A DNA stretch of 64,000 nucleotides from Marsupella aquatica. Lineage: Eukaryota > Marchantiophyta. The stretch is from contig OZ316891.1 in assembly GCA_973895155.1 (NCBI GenBank), positions 8,742,001-8,806,000 on the forward strand. Reading direction: 5' to 3'. The notes below the pieces were generated by a model. The model was not told where the DNA came from. It worked only from the letters and a program-made list of their open reading frames with translations, and searched no databases. A program made the position numbers and the translations under genes. The first letter of the stretch is position 1; every line of letters begins with the position of its first letter. This document shows positions 1 to 10,158 of the stretch, piece after piece.

Positions 1-1099
1 GATGCTCTAACTTGGATATACATTCAACTTTGGAGTTCCAAAAGTGGCAACTGAAGCCCACATTGAGCTAAACTTTTTTTTAAATGCTTAGATGGACCAA
101 CACAACCACTAGGATTGCAAAAAATATATTTTTTGTACTCAGATAGCAGTTCACTTTGTAAAGAAGTACACATCTTTTTAGTTTAAAAGTGATCTGGTCA
201 ATCCAGGATGCAAATTGTGGGAGTGGTCCATTCTAGCAACCATTTCTCAATATGATCACTTTTTAATATTTTTTATGATAATCCCTTGGGTGAAAAATGT
301 ATTCTAGTTTATTATTTATAAGCAAAATATTGTCAATAGTAAATGAGGTTCATCACAAACAGTTATAGAACAAAAGTAACATGACCACATTGACAATCTA
401 CCTTCATTGAACATGTGAATTGTGAAAAAGTCCCAGGTTGGGAGTGGAAAAGTTGCATAATCACCATAATGGCACCTGGATAATCTTATGGCCCAAAACA
501 TACCTGTTGTCCGATCCATCAGCCAGGGGACGCTTAGATCGAACCATAATGACACTTCATAAGCACACTATGATTAAAAAAGAACAAAATCACTTAATAC
601 AAAATAGTAACGTTGGAAAAAAGAGAAGCAAGACCCCTGGATATAAATGAAGGTTTGGTCCATTCTTCAATAGTTCAATAGACCAATAACTAGTCTCATA
701 AATAGTTGTAGTTAATGTGTGACCCAAATGGGCAAATGGCACTACGGTCTACGCCACTACAGTAGTAGTGTGGTACAGTAGGTACTCCTCTATTTAATGT
801 GCAAATGAGAACCAGGCCCCATGGGCCATGGCACTAGGTACTAGGTACTAGGTACTCCTGAGGTCCTGCCCATTATGGCATTATCCATCATATCTGCTTC
901 GGGCGGGCCCCATCGTCATGCTAACTCGCCGTACAAGTAGTGGGCCCATGACACCGAACGGCCACTTCAGATTCGCACGGGGGGAATCTACGCGACTGTG
1001 ATGGCAGAGCTTTTCCGGAAACACGAACAGTCGTGTCTGCCTCTGCAACAAACTAGACGTACCAGAATTCTGAGATGTACTTTGTCTCTATTTGTGATC
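1..1099. other. intergenic region upstream of the LINE
   Basis: AT-rich sequence in which I see no gene: short frames on both strands lack any family resemblance. A seven-base unit (ACTAGGT) is repeated three times at 833-853, next to a GGCCCATGGGCC palindrome around 816-827. From about 900 the composition becomes GC-richer and probably runs into the 5' untranslated part of the LINE, whose exact 5' end I could not fix because no matching target duplication was found. Confidence 0.5.
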
Positions 1100-1665
1100 C
1101 CGCCGTGATGTCATTTCCGGGTCAGGTATTTGTTTTGTGCAATTGCGCTGTGATAGGGTTACGGCTCTAGTACCGTAGTACCCAAGTTGATTCGCGGTCT
1201 TGGGCCGCGAAAAGTTAATTATTAAATGTACTCTCGAGCTGCCACAATTTGACGGCAGAATTTCCCCGACGTAAATAGAGTACTTGCATCTCGAGTTTTG
1301 GCGCGATAGTTTGGCGGAGCTCAGCCGTTGGAGTTTTTTGCCTGTTTTCAGGTTTAGTGCGTTTTGCTTTGTTAAAGTAAGGGTGTCGGTTATATTGTTG
1401 TAGTTTTTACTGCGCAACGGGTAAAACTTTGAATTACGTTTGGCGCGGGGTGTAATACTAGACATACTTGTGAAGATTTTTCTTCGCAATATTTCTGGTT
1501 GATACTCTGGATAGGTTAGATTTGGTTTCTTAACCTCTAGATAGATCTTCTAGTGAGTGTTTCCTCTTTTCCGGAACTTTTTCCGAAGTACTGTGGTCTT
1601 TATTACAGAAACCTTTTGTAAGATTCTTGATGAGTGAGATGGATTTTAGCTTTCTCCGCTGAGGT

Positions 1666-3814
1666 GTGATTTCCATAACGAATATGGCTAGACGTAGTAT
1701 TAACTACTGGGAAACGGAGGAATTAAGGCGTAATCGGGAGTACCGGGAGAATCAGGAGTTTCGGCAGCATCGCGGGTACAATCAGCAAGCTAGGTCACTT
1801 CCACAACAAACGATTCGCAGTCAGGAGTGGAATCGAGAAGTTCACAATAGAAATTAGTCTAGAGATGTTGATTTGAACACGGTCAATTCTATCAACTACG
1901 AGGTACATGATCGTCGGCCTGTCGAATTCAAGGAGGAGTTGAATCAACCGGACTTTACCAAGGCATCTTTAGCCCCAGGAGTTCTCGAATCATTGAAGGA
2001 ACAATTCTTCAAGGATAAAATTGTTCTATGTTTTGAAGGGGTGGTTAATATCCGACAAGCGGAACTGTGGATAGATTTGTACAATCAACAGCATATACAT
2101 CAGTTGGAAATCTTTGAACCTTTAGCAAATGCGCTTTTTGTCATTTCGGTTATCGATACTGATCCTGTTAAAACAGTACAAGCATTGATTCTTTCGTCTC
2201 CCCTCATTCTGGCTGAGTTCCAGCATAGTCGTGCTCTACAGGCTAATCTTTCGGGTAAACCTCTTCACATTGAAGACCGCCAGGTGTCGATTAATGAGTT
2301 CTCTCCGAACTTCAACCCAGAGAAGCCAGAGAATTTCAAATATCTAGTTACCATTAAAGTCGCTAAGGCCAATCACCTTTTATACATGATTATTGATTCG
2401 GTATTTCAGAAATTTGGGAAGATTACGCGGCGACATGTCAGTGAAGGAATTGATAAGCACAGTATCATTATCCTTCTGGAGACTAAATATCGTCAGTGGA
2501 CTTCATCCATCTTATTTCAACTTAGCGCCACAGAGGAGACTACCATACAATTTGAGGTCATTGATAAGCAATTACGGTGTCAACTCTGTTTCTCTCCCAC
2601 ACATTTGGCGGACCGGTGCTATCAAGGGGACGGAGGGGTGATCAGAGGAGGTCAACAACGATATCAAGGATCGGTACAGGGGCCGCAACGAGACCTCTCC
2701 CAACGCAACGAAGTGATCCGAAGGCCGATACAGAAGTTCAGTTGGAGCAGTGCAGTCAACACGGGGAATGCGCAGTATACACAGCAACTGAGAAACAATT
2801 GTCCGGAGATCCAAGAGTGGACTAAAGAGCGGCTGATAAGTCAGATCTGCGAAATTGTCCAGTGTCTTCAAGTACATTTGCTCCAGAATTGGCTATCAAT
2901 TTGGCTATCAAGCAGGCTCAGAGTTTAGCCCCCTTCATACTTGAATAAGAAGAAGGAACGTTTGGATAAGGAAAAAGAGAAGGATAATCAGCCCGAGGTT
3001 AGTCATTCAACATCCAAATGTTCATCACATATTCAGCGGAACACTAAAGTAGTGAGTAAGCAGGAGAAGGAGTTCAGAGACGCACAAGCCTTGGCACTTC
3101 GGGAGTGGCAACAAATACAGGAGGTGGAACTCTTGAAAAAAGAGAATCTATCAATTTTGGAAGAGAAAAATCAGCAGTCTTAAGGGGAAGGCTGTTCAAG
3201 AATTGATCACTCCTAGTAATCCTCAGAGCTTTCGCGGTGTTTGTGAATTACTCCCCATACAGGAGACTAACTCACTCACAGAAACAGGAGATACTCCTCT
3301 GCATCCTAACCTCTTGTGCACTCCGAATCTGAGTGGAATTTTTCCGATTGATTTTGAAGGGATTCCAGCTTCTCAACTATTCTCTCATCTCCAAGAGTTA
3401 CACAAGAATATTACTGAGAGGTTAATTACTCTGGCGGGACCAGATACAAAGTCCTTGGAAGTTCCTGTGAATTTGGTGGGACCATTGGGTACTTTCACAT
3501 CGGTGAAACAATCGTTAGCAGGCAGCCCTGATTTGGTGGCAAAGCAGTCGCTAGTGGGAAGCCCTGATTTGGTGGTAAAGGGTTTGTCACTTAAAAGAGG
3601 GAGAAAAAGTGCGGTAGCATCTTCATCTCAGATCAAACCTTCTCCTAGGACTCGTCGTCATCTGTTTAAGCATTTGCCAATTGAAGGTGGAACTAATCAA
3701 GTGGGTAGTACATCTTGTCAGATTCCGAGCTCGGGATCTCCTTTTATCCCTGATTCTCAGGTCTTGGTTACTACATCTGATAAGATCACCAAAGAACAGT
3801 TACCATCTCAGTAA
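1666..3814 (+). pseudogene. LINE ORF1-like nucleic-acid-binding protein, broken
   Basis: The reading frame runs 1666-2928 with an in-frame TAG at 1855-1857, then changes frame near 2850-2940 and again near 3170-3200, ending around 3814. It encodes a protein of the plant LINE ORF1 type: an N-terminal globular part resembling the DUF4283 region and a CX2CX4HX4C zinc knuckle (Cys at 2578, last Cys at 2617-2619), followed by a low-complexity Lys/Glu-rich stretch (2941-3183) and a Ser/Pro-rich stretch. In the family this protein binds the element RNA. The shift near 2850 is inferred because a second frame there reads as sensible protein through an Ala/Leu-rich segment. Not functional as it stands. 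Confidence 0.7.
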
Positions 3815-3839
3815 GTTTGGGTTCCATTTGAGTCCTCTG

Positions 3840-6533
3840 ATGAAATTACATATTGTCTCACACAATTTACAGGGGCTTTGCGGGATGGACCGTATTGCTA
3901 AAGTTTGTCAATTCATTCGAGAGGCATCTCCCAGATTGGATGTCTTTTGTGTACAAGAACATCATCTACGGGCAGGAAGGCTTCCTATGCTCTCATTTCA
4001 GATTTGGAAGGAAGCGGAGATTTTTTTCTGTCCTGCGACAGATGGCATTATGGCATCTAGAGATCCTGCTGCTGATTCCGGCAAAGGTGGTTTGTTCATG
4101 GCAGTGGGGCCCAGGATGTTACTTCACTTGTTTCAGTCGGGTTCCTTCCGGGGGGAAGGGGAATGTGGTGTTCATTTCATCATCCTAAGCTTGGTAAATT
4201 TGGTATTATTAATATCTACGCTCCAACTGGTCAAGAAGGAGCATGTGAGCATACTAGGCTTTGGAAGGAAATTTTTGAAACCATTCCTAATGATCAGGCT
4301 TGGATATTGGTGGGCGACTTCAACATGGTTGAAGATCTTATGGACCAAGCTGGCGGAAGACCTCATGTGGTTTCCGGAAGTGAAAACGGGCTTGGGAACA
4401 TCTTAAGCGCAAGATGAAATGGGCTGATACTTTCAAAAAAATTCCTGGTCAACTTCGATTCTGGTGGTGTAACAGAAGGACAGTGGAAAGTGGGGTAAAT
4501 ACAGAACGTATTTACAGGCGTCTTGACAGGTGTTATGCTCCCACGGATTCCTCTCTTGTTCACTTTTTGATTGTCTCCCGTATTATCCCAGCTCAGTATA
4601 TGTCTGATCATCACCCTATTTCTGTGATTGGTACTTCGGGGGACCGGTCCCCCTTTCCTTCAAGGTTCAAAATGAACATCGCACATTTCAAAGATGTTAA
4701 GTACCGACAGCAAATGGAGCAACTGTTGGTGAGTGAAGTGACCAGATTGGAACGGAAAAAAGTCCCTCTAGATAAGTGTCTTGAAATCTGCCTCAAAAAG
4801 GCAACTAACTTGGATAGATCCTGGGGGAAAAAACAAGCTATGATTTGTATGCTCAAATTAAATGTGCTAAGAGATGTCTTGGCTAAAGCTCAGGTTGATT
4901 TGGAACTGGATCCTCAAAATGAGATGTATCAGTTGAGATTCCTTGATTGTCAAAAACAATTGAAGCTGTTGGAGGAAGGAAAACTTAAATGGATTCAAGA
5001 GGCAATGCGAATGAATTGGATTCAGTATGGTGATGTCTGTACGAAGTTACAGTTCAATTCTTTCAAATCCCGAGCTGCTGCAATGGAAGTCAAGGGTCTC
5101 TATGATGCTGACAGGACAGTTCAGAAAGAGTGGGATGCGATGTCTAAGATCGCTACTGATTTCTACACCAATTTACTTTCATCTAAGCACATTCCATCTG
5201 AAGAAGAGCTGGAAAAGGTGCTAGATAAAGTTAAGATCCAGATCACCCCTGAAGATCAATTGATGCTTGAAGCAAAACTGACGTTGGCAGAGATTCACAT
5301 GGCAACGAAGGTGTTGGGTCAACATAAAGCCCCTGGTCATGATGGGGTCCCGGCAGAATTCTTTCTAACCTTTTGGGATCAGATTGGCCCATCTCTTCTA
5401 TTGGCGCTCAAGCATGGATTAGAACGGGGATGTTTCAGTACATCCTCCTTTCTGAAAGGGATTATTGTTTTACTCATGAAGAAATGGGATGAGTTTAAAA
5501 TTGAAAATAAGCGACCAATATCACTCCTCACTGTGAGCTACAAAGTGGGAACGAAGACGTTTCAATTACGCCTGGTGAAAATCCTGATCAAGGTCATTTC
5601 AACTCAGCAGTATGCGTACTTACCAAGGAGGTCTATTCATCACACACTGCTGTTGACAAATGAAATGATTGATCAGGCTATGATATCACCGGACCCTTTT
5701 GTCTTTTTAAAACTTGACGTCATCAAAGCCTTTGATAGCGTTGAATGGATCTTCATTGAACGGATCATGGAAAAAATGGGCTTCGGCAGTTTCTTTGTCA
5801 AGTTTTTTAAATCCATTATGACCAATGCATCATCCACTATCTTGATCAATGGCAGAACCACGAAGTGTTTTAAGATCACTCGTTCTGTTCGGCAGGGGTG
5901 CCCGATTTCACCTCTTTTTTCTTGATTGCTATTCAAGGATTGGATTGTGTCTTATCAGATAAACTTTCATCTGGAGAGTTAGAACGAGTTCGATTCCAGC
6001 GAGAAGGGCTTCATCTTGCCCAAAAATTCTACGCTGATAATACTATGATCATTTTGAAAGGTGATAGGCAGAACATTAATATCTGCAAGGAGTTATTTGG
6101 ATTTTTTGCCACTGCGTCAGGTTTGGCCTGTAACTGGGATACGGCATCTGCGATTCTTTTGAGCAACGGATCTATTCCAGCGGACCTGAGTGACTTACAA
6201 TGGGTTTGGGAGAGCCCGGGTCATTATTCAAAGTTGCTTGGTTTCTTTTTTGGAGCGGATGGGATTGATAAAGCTCACACATTGATTTACATCAAGGAGG
6301 TGCTTGCAAAAAAGCTTGTTCAAATCAATAAGAGACCTTACTCTTTTATGGCCAGGGTTCTGGCGATCAATCACATCATGATGGGCTCTCTTTGGTATAC
6401 TCTAACCCTTTGGTGTGGAACGGATGAAGAACTGCACACCATTAAAATGGCTATGATTGATTTTCTATGGGCTAGACAAGCTACTTCGGCTCGTCACCAG
6501 ATCAGTTTCAATATCCTTGCTCTCCCAAAGAAG
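3840..6533 (+). pseudogene. LINE ORF2: endonuclease and reverse transcriptase, broken by the gypsy insertion
   Basis: It starts at an ATG (3840) followed by the endonuclease N-terminus, with the HNLQGL and VQEHHLR motifs; the frame changes near 4163 (NIYAPTGQ and GDFNMVEDLMDQ motifs) and near 4390, then SDHHPI at about 4600 closes the endonuclease/exonuclease/phosphatase fold. Reverse transcriptase motifs follow: HKAPGHDGVPAEFF (about 5326), RPISLL (about 5512), FLKLDVIKAFDSVEW (about 5705) and RQGCPISPLF (about 5890). A one-base loss in the T-run near 5916-5922 shifts the frame before the catalytic box. That box reads Tyr-Ala-Asp-Asn at 6030-6041 instead of YADD, which alone would inactivate polymerisation. 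The gypsy element begins directly after codon 6531-6533. Confidence 0.85.
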
Positions 6534-6863
6534 TGTCACACCATTTAGAGTGGTAGTAAAGTATATCGTACTATCTAGGATATAGAGGTTTTATATGTGT
6601 GCTATATGAGCACTTTGTGTTTAGTTTGAGTTGGTGTGAGGGATAGTTATCCCCTTGTGTTGGCTCAAAGGCCTCATCTTTCAATGTTGAGCCTTTGAGC
6701 ATGAGCTTGGTGGCTATAGTGTGGCTGACCAGGTTGTGTGCATGTAACGTGGATTCCTTGAAGCACAAGGTGCGTTGGGCTTGACATATATGTGTGATCG
6801 AGTCGGACGGGATCGATGTTGGATTAGCACTGATCGTTGTTCGATTTCATCCAGAAAAGATTA
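6534..6863 (+). repeat. left terminal repeat, B segment only
   Basis: 330 bp starting TGTCACACC and ending GATTA, aligning without gaps to 15797-16126 (offset 9263) with three differences, at about 6592, 6717 and 6800, all transitions. The 134-bp A segment that accompanies B on the right side is absent here: B passes directly into leader sequence (CATTGAAAG...). No tRNA-type primer-binding site beginning TGG is recognisable directly after it. Confidence 0.9.
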
Positions 6864-8364
6864 CATTGAAAGATCACTGCAAGTTGATTCAAAGCTGTTC
6901 GAAGCTTGCTGTATTGCAGAGTTGATCCATGGTAGCTTGGATTGTTGAGATCTTGCTGGTTGACTTGTGGTAGCTCAAGTCAGATCAGCCGTTGGTAGAT
7001 TGGAGATTGTGAGCTATTGATTGCTCTGAGAGTACAGCGTGGTGCTGTTTGAAGCTCTCTGATAGTTTGTTCATTGAAGTTCTCTCTGGAGTTGATTACC
7101 GGATTGACATTTGGAGCTTCTCGAAGCTATGGCAATGAGGGATTGATCGAAGATCAGAAGGCGCCTCAAGTGGTAGTTGCTACATTGTGTTTTTGGAGTT
7201 CTAGTCCTTATCGATTGCGTTGCAGCATCGCAAAGACTATTGCGGATTTGAGATTCGTTGATGGATAGTACACTTTTACGAAGAAAGTGACAATCAAATG
7301 TTGGTGAATTGCGTTGTCGGCGTCACGATGGAGTCCGCGTTGCGACGAGGTGCGGCAGCGACCTAGGGCACAAGGAAAACGACAATATTGTTGAACAGTG
7401 TTTTGGTCCGAGAATTGCGGCGTGTTTTGTGGCGCGCCTTGTTTTGGACTAGGATCATCCGAGTCCAATTGTGGGTTGTCTCTTGAGACTTCATTTTGAC
7501 TCAAAGTTGGATTTGGATTGGGATCATCCGAGTCCAATTGTGGGTTGTCTCTTGAGACCGCATTTTGACTCGAAGTTGGATTTGGACTAGGATCATCCCA
7601 ATCCAACTGTACATTGACAACGTTGGAGACTTGATTTTGGGCGAAGGTGAAATTGGATTGGGATCATCTCAATCCAACTGTATGTTGGCGTGTCCAGAGA
7701 CCTCATCTGGACCTTGAAGTGGATTTGGATTAGGATCAACCCAATCCAACTGTATCTTGGTGACTTCACCTGTGTAGAGGATGTGAAGGACTTGGACTGG
7801 GATCATCCCACTCCAACTTGTGGACCGGGCGTCCGAATGACTATTGAATGGATTTGAATTGGAGGTTCACCCCGACATAGCGAAGTGTGGCGGGTGTGAA
7901 GGGCTCCCTTAGGCTCATCTCGGCGTTTCAAGGCGACTCGTGACGAGGGGCGTGAGGACGGAACAGGAGCCAGACCGGAGCGGGCCGCAAGGTAGCTTGT
8001 TGGTACGTGAGGAGTAGTTGACAATTGGTTGGTTTGGAGTGCCTAAGTTGGTGCATAACTCCAAGGGGGGAGGTCACCCATCCCAAAGCTATTCCTCTTG
8101 CGCGTGCTTAACCATGGAGTTCTTATGGCATGTAGTGTACACACAAGTTTTCACAACTTGTTGTCTAAGTTAAAGGGCCAGGGGGCTTTATACACTTATT
8201 AGTTTGTCTAGAGACCTGTTTTGGGCCAAATTAGATGCTACTTGGAGGTTTTTGATGCTTCTGAATCCATCTAGATGCATAGATTGGATTAATTTTTCAT
8301 GGATTCTTAGCTACAACCTTGGGGCATTGTGAAGCCTATTATGAAGGTGATGGTGATGATTTAG
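6864..8364 (+). other. gypsy 5' leader
   Basis: About 1.5 kb between the left repeat and the open gag frame. It contains no convincing protein. The central part (7444-7816) is a palindrome-bearing tandem array described separately; the rest is unique in the window. Stops occur in the gag frame up to 8362-8364, which sets the limit of the coding frame. Confidence 0.7.
7444..7816 (+). repeat. six-copy 70-bp array, each unit with a 25-nt palindrome
   Basis: Palindromic cores lie at 7444-7468, 7513-7537, 7582-7606, 7653-7677, 7725-7749 and 7792-7816, spaced 69, 69, 71, 72 and 67 bp. The consensus core has arms TTGGATTGGGAT and ATCCCAATCCAA around a single central base; individual copies deviate at one to four positions but usually keep the pairing. 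Between cores lie shared segments such as TGTCTCTTGAGAC in the first units. The same core occurs perfectly once more inside pol at 11010-11034. The function is unknown; a protein-binding array or RNA hairpins in the genomic leader are both possible. Confidence 0.85.
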
Positions 8365-10158
8365 GGCAGATTTGTCATCACGGATTCTTCGGGTGCTACG
8401 GAACTGTCCGAGGGACAAAGGACCGGTTTCACTCGAAGTGGGGTGCCGTTTCGGCCAACGACATTGATAGCAGTTCCAAGTGCAGCTTCAGATAGTGATT
8501 CTGACAAGGACTCTGTGACCAGTTCTCCTTGTCATCGGGTGATTGCACCTTTGTTGTGGGATATGGAAGAGATGTACGGGGCTACAAAGGGTCCACGACG
8601 ATACTCTGGTGCAGTTGGCACGATTGATCTGGATGACTTCATCCAGGAGTTTGATACGTGGTGCGACATGCAGTCATTGCGTAATGCCACGTTGTTTACC
8701 CCTTTCATGGCATGGAAGGGATTATTTCAGCATTTGGAGGGGCCACCCATGGATGATTACCATGAGTTTTGGAAGGCTCATTTGGTTGAGATTGAGGCAT
8801 GGAGGCAGCATTGGTCACCTAATTATGTGTCCATCACCTATGGCACTAGAGCGGCTGCCCAACCCATTGCTATAGCTGTTGCTTCTTCTAGTAGCACTAG
8901 CCAGAGTGGCACACCATCTACCAGTACCACTCCAACAACATCCACCGCTACTCCTACCAGTGCGATTGTGACAGGGGTTGGAGTCACGCCAACATTTAAC
9001 CCTGTGGTGGAGTTCTTTGAAGTATTAAAGCAAAACTATCAGGGTGTGAGGACTGATAAGTTGAAGGGTCTCCAGGAGTTTCAGTGCAAGACTGAAGAGA
9101 GTCTACGTGAGGCATACACTCGTATGCGCAGATTGATCATTGTCACCAAGGGAGTGACAGAGGCTCAAGCAGTCCAATTTTGGTATGCAATTCTGGATAG
9201 AGAATTGCGACGTAGAGTGAGAGATGTCACTCTGCTTAGGGATGCAGATCCCACATTGGCAGTTGTTTTTACACTTTCTGAGCGAATTGAGCTCAATATG
9301 GTGAATGAGAAGGTGGTGACTTCCGGATTTGCCAAGGAAGCACCCAAGGTTGCATCTACATCCACACCACAGCCTGTTGCACGGAAGAGCCAGAGGGAGA
9401 AGCCTACTGCACGAGAGTCTACCAGTCAGAGACCTGTGCCTTCCTATGTTGGACAACAATCAGGATGTTGGACCTGTGGTGGGGATCATGCGCAGCGGTA
9501 TTGCCCTGATCCTAGAGGGTCAGGAGGGGCCTCAGCAACTGATCAGCGGTAGTGTGATCATTGTGGAGCTCCTGGACACACCAAGGATAGGTGTTTCTCA
9601 CTCCATCCCGAGTTACGGAGAGGAGGACAACGCACACATGATCAGGGAAGAGGAGGTAGAGGTGGTGGTCATGGCCGAGGTATGCCACATGTAGCGAGGC
9701 AGGGAGGTGATGTTGCTCCTGCTGTGACCACAGATCCTAAGGATGCTAAGATTGCTCAATTGGAGCAACAACTAGCTGCTATGGCTAGTTCTCAGGTGAG
9801 ACCTGCTTCTGGTGATGGGGCTTCTACATCCTATGGGGCTTCCACATCTTATGGGGCTGATGGAGATCTTGCCACCATGGGATTCATGTGTGGCACTGCA
9901 CACATTGATGCATCAACAGTTTTGACGTGTGGGGCAGCAAAAGCTCTTGAGCCCCGAGGAGCAGTAGTGGACCTAGATCCATAGAGGGGGGATGCACGTC
10001 GTCAGACAAAGCTTCCTCAGTCTTTTACATTGTCAGAGACAGTTCAGACTGCCTCTATGAACCCGATTCGGACAAACCCTAGCGTGGGTAAGTTGGCAGA
10101 ATCAGGTAGTGATGCAACAGGGATGACAGGTACCCTACTGGGGCGGCTACTACCATAG
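8365..10158 (+). CDS. gypsy Gag (two in-frame TAG codons)
   Basis: The frame is open from 8365 to the TAG at 10156-10158 except for TAG at 9550-9552 and 9982-9984. The first in-frame ATG is at 8563; any upstream initiation would have to be non-ATG. The capsid-like region runs from about 8580 to 9320 (a retrotransposon-gag pattern rich in charged helices, with FWYAILDRELRRRV-like sequence near 9178). The zinc-knuckle region follows: a first knuckle C-x2-C-x3-H-x4-C (9469-9507), then, immediately after the first TAG, a perfect C-x2-C-x4-H-x4-C knuckle (9553-9594) in the same frame. A Gly/Arg-rich segment and a coiled segment (about 9740-9790) complete it. Continuity of the knuckle across the TAG shows that the stop lies inside the gene. 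In the family Gag packages the element RNA. It overlaps the pol frame by about 45 bases. Confidence 0.85.

Noticed and set aside
2572-2877. Minus-strand frame opposite the LINE ORF1 zinc knuckle
   Set aside because: It is antisense to the LINE coding sequence and has no recognisable features.
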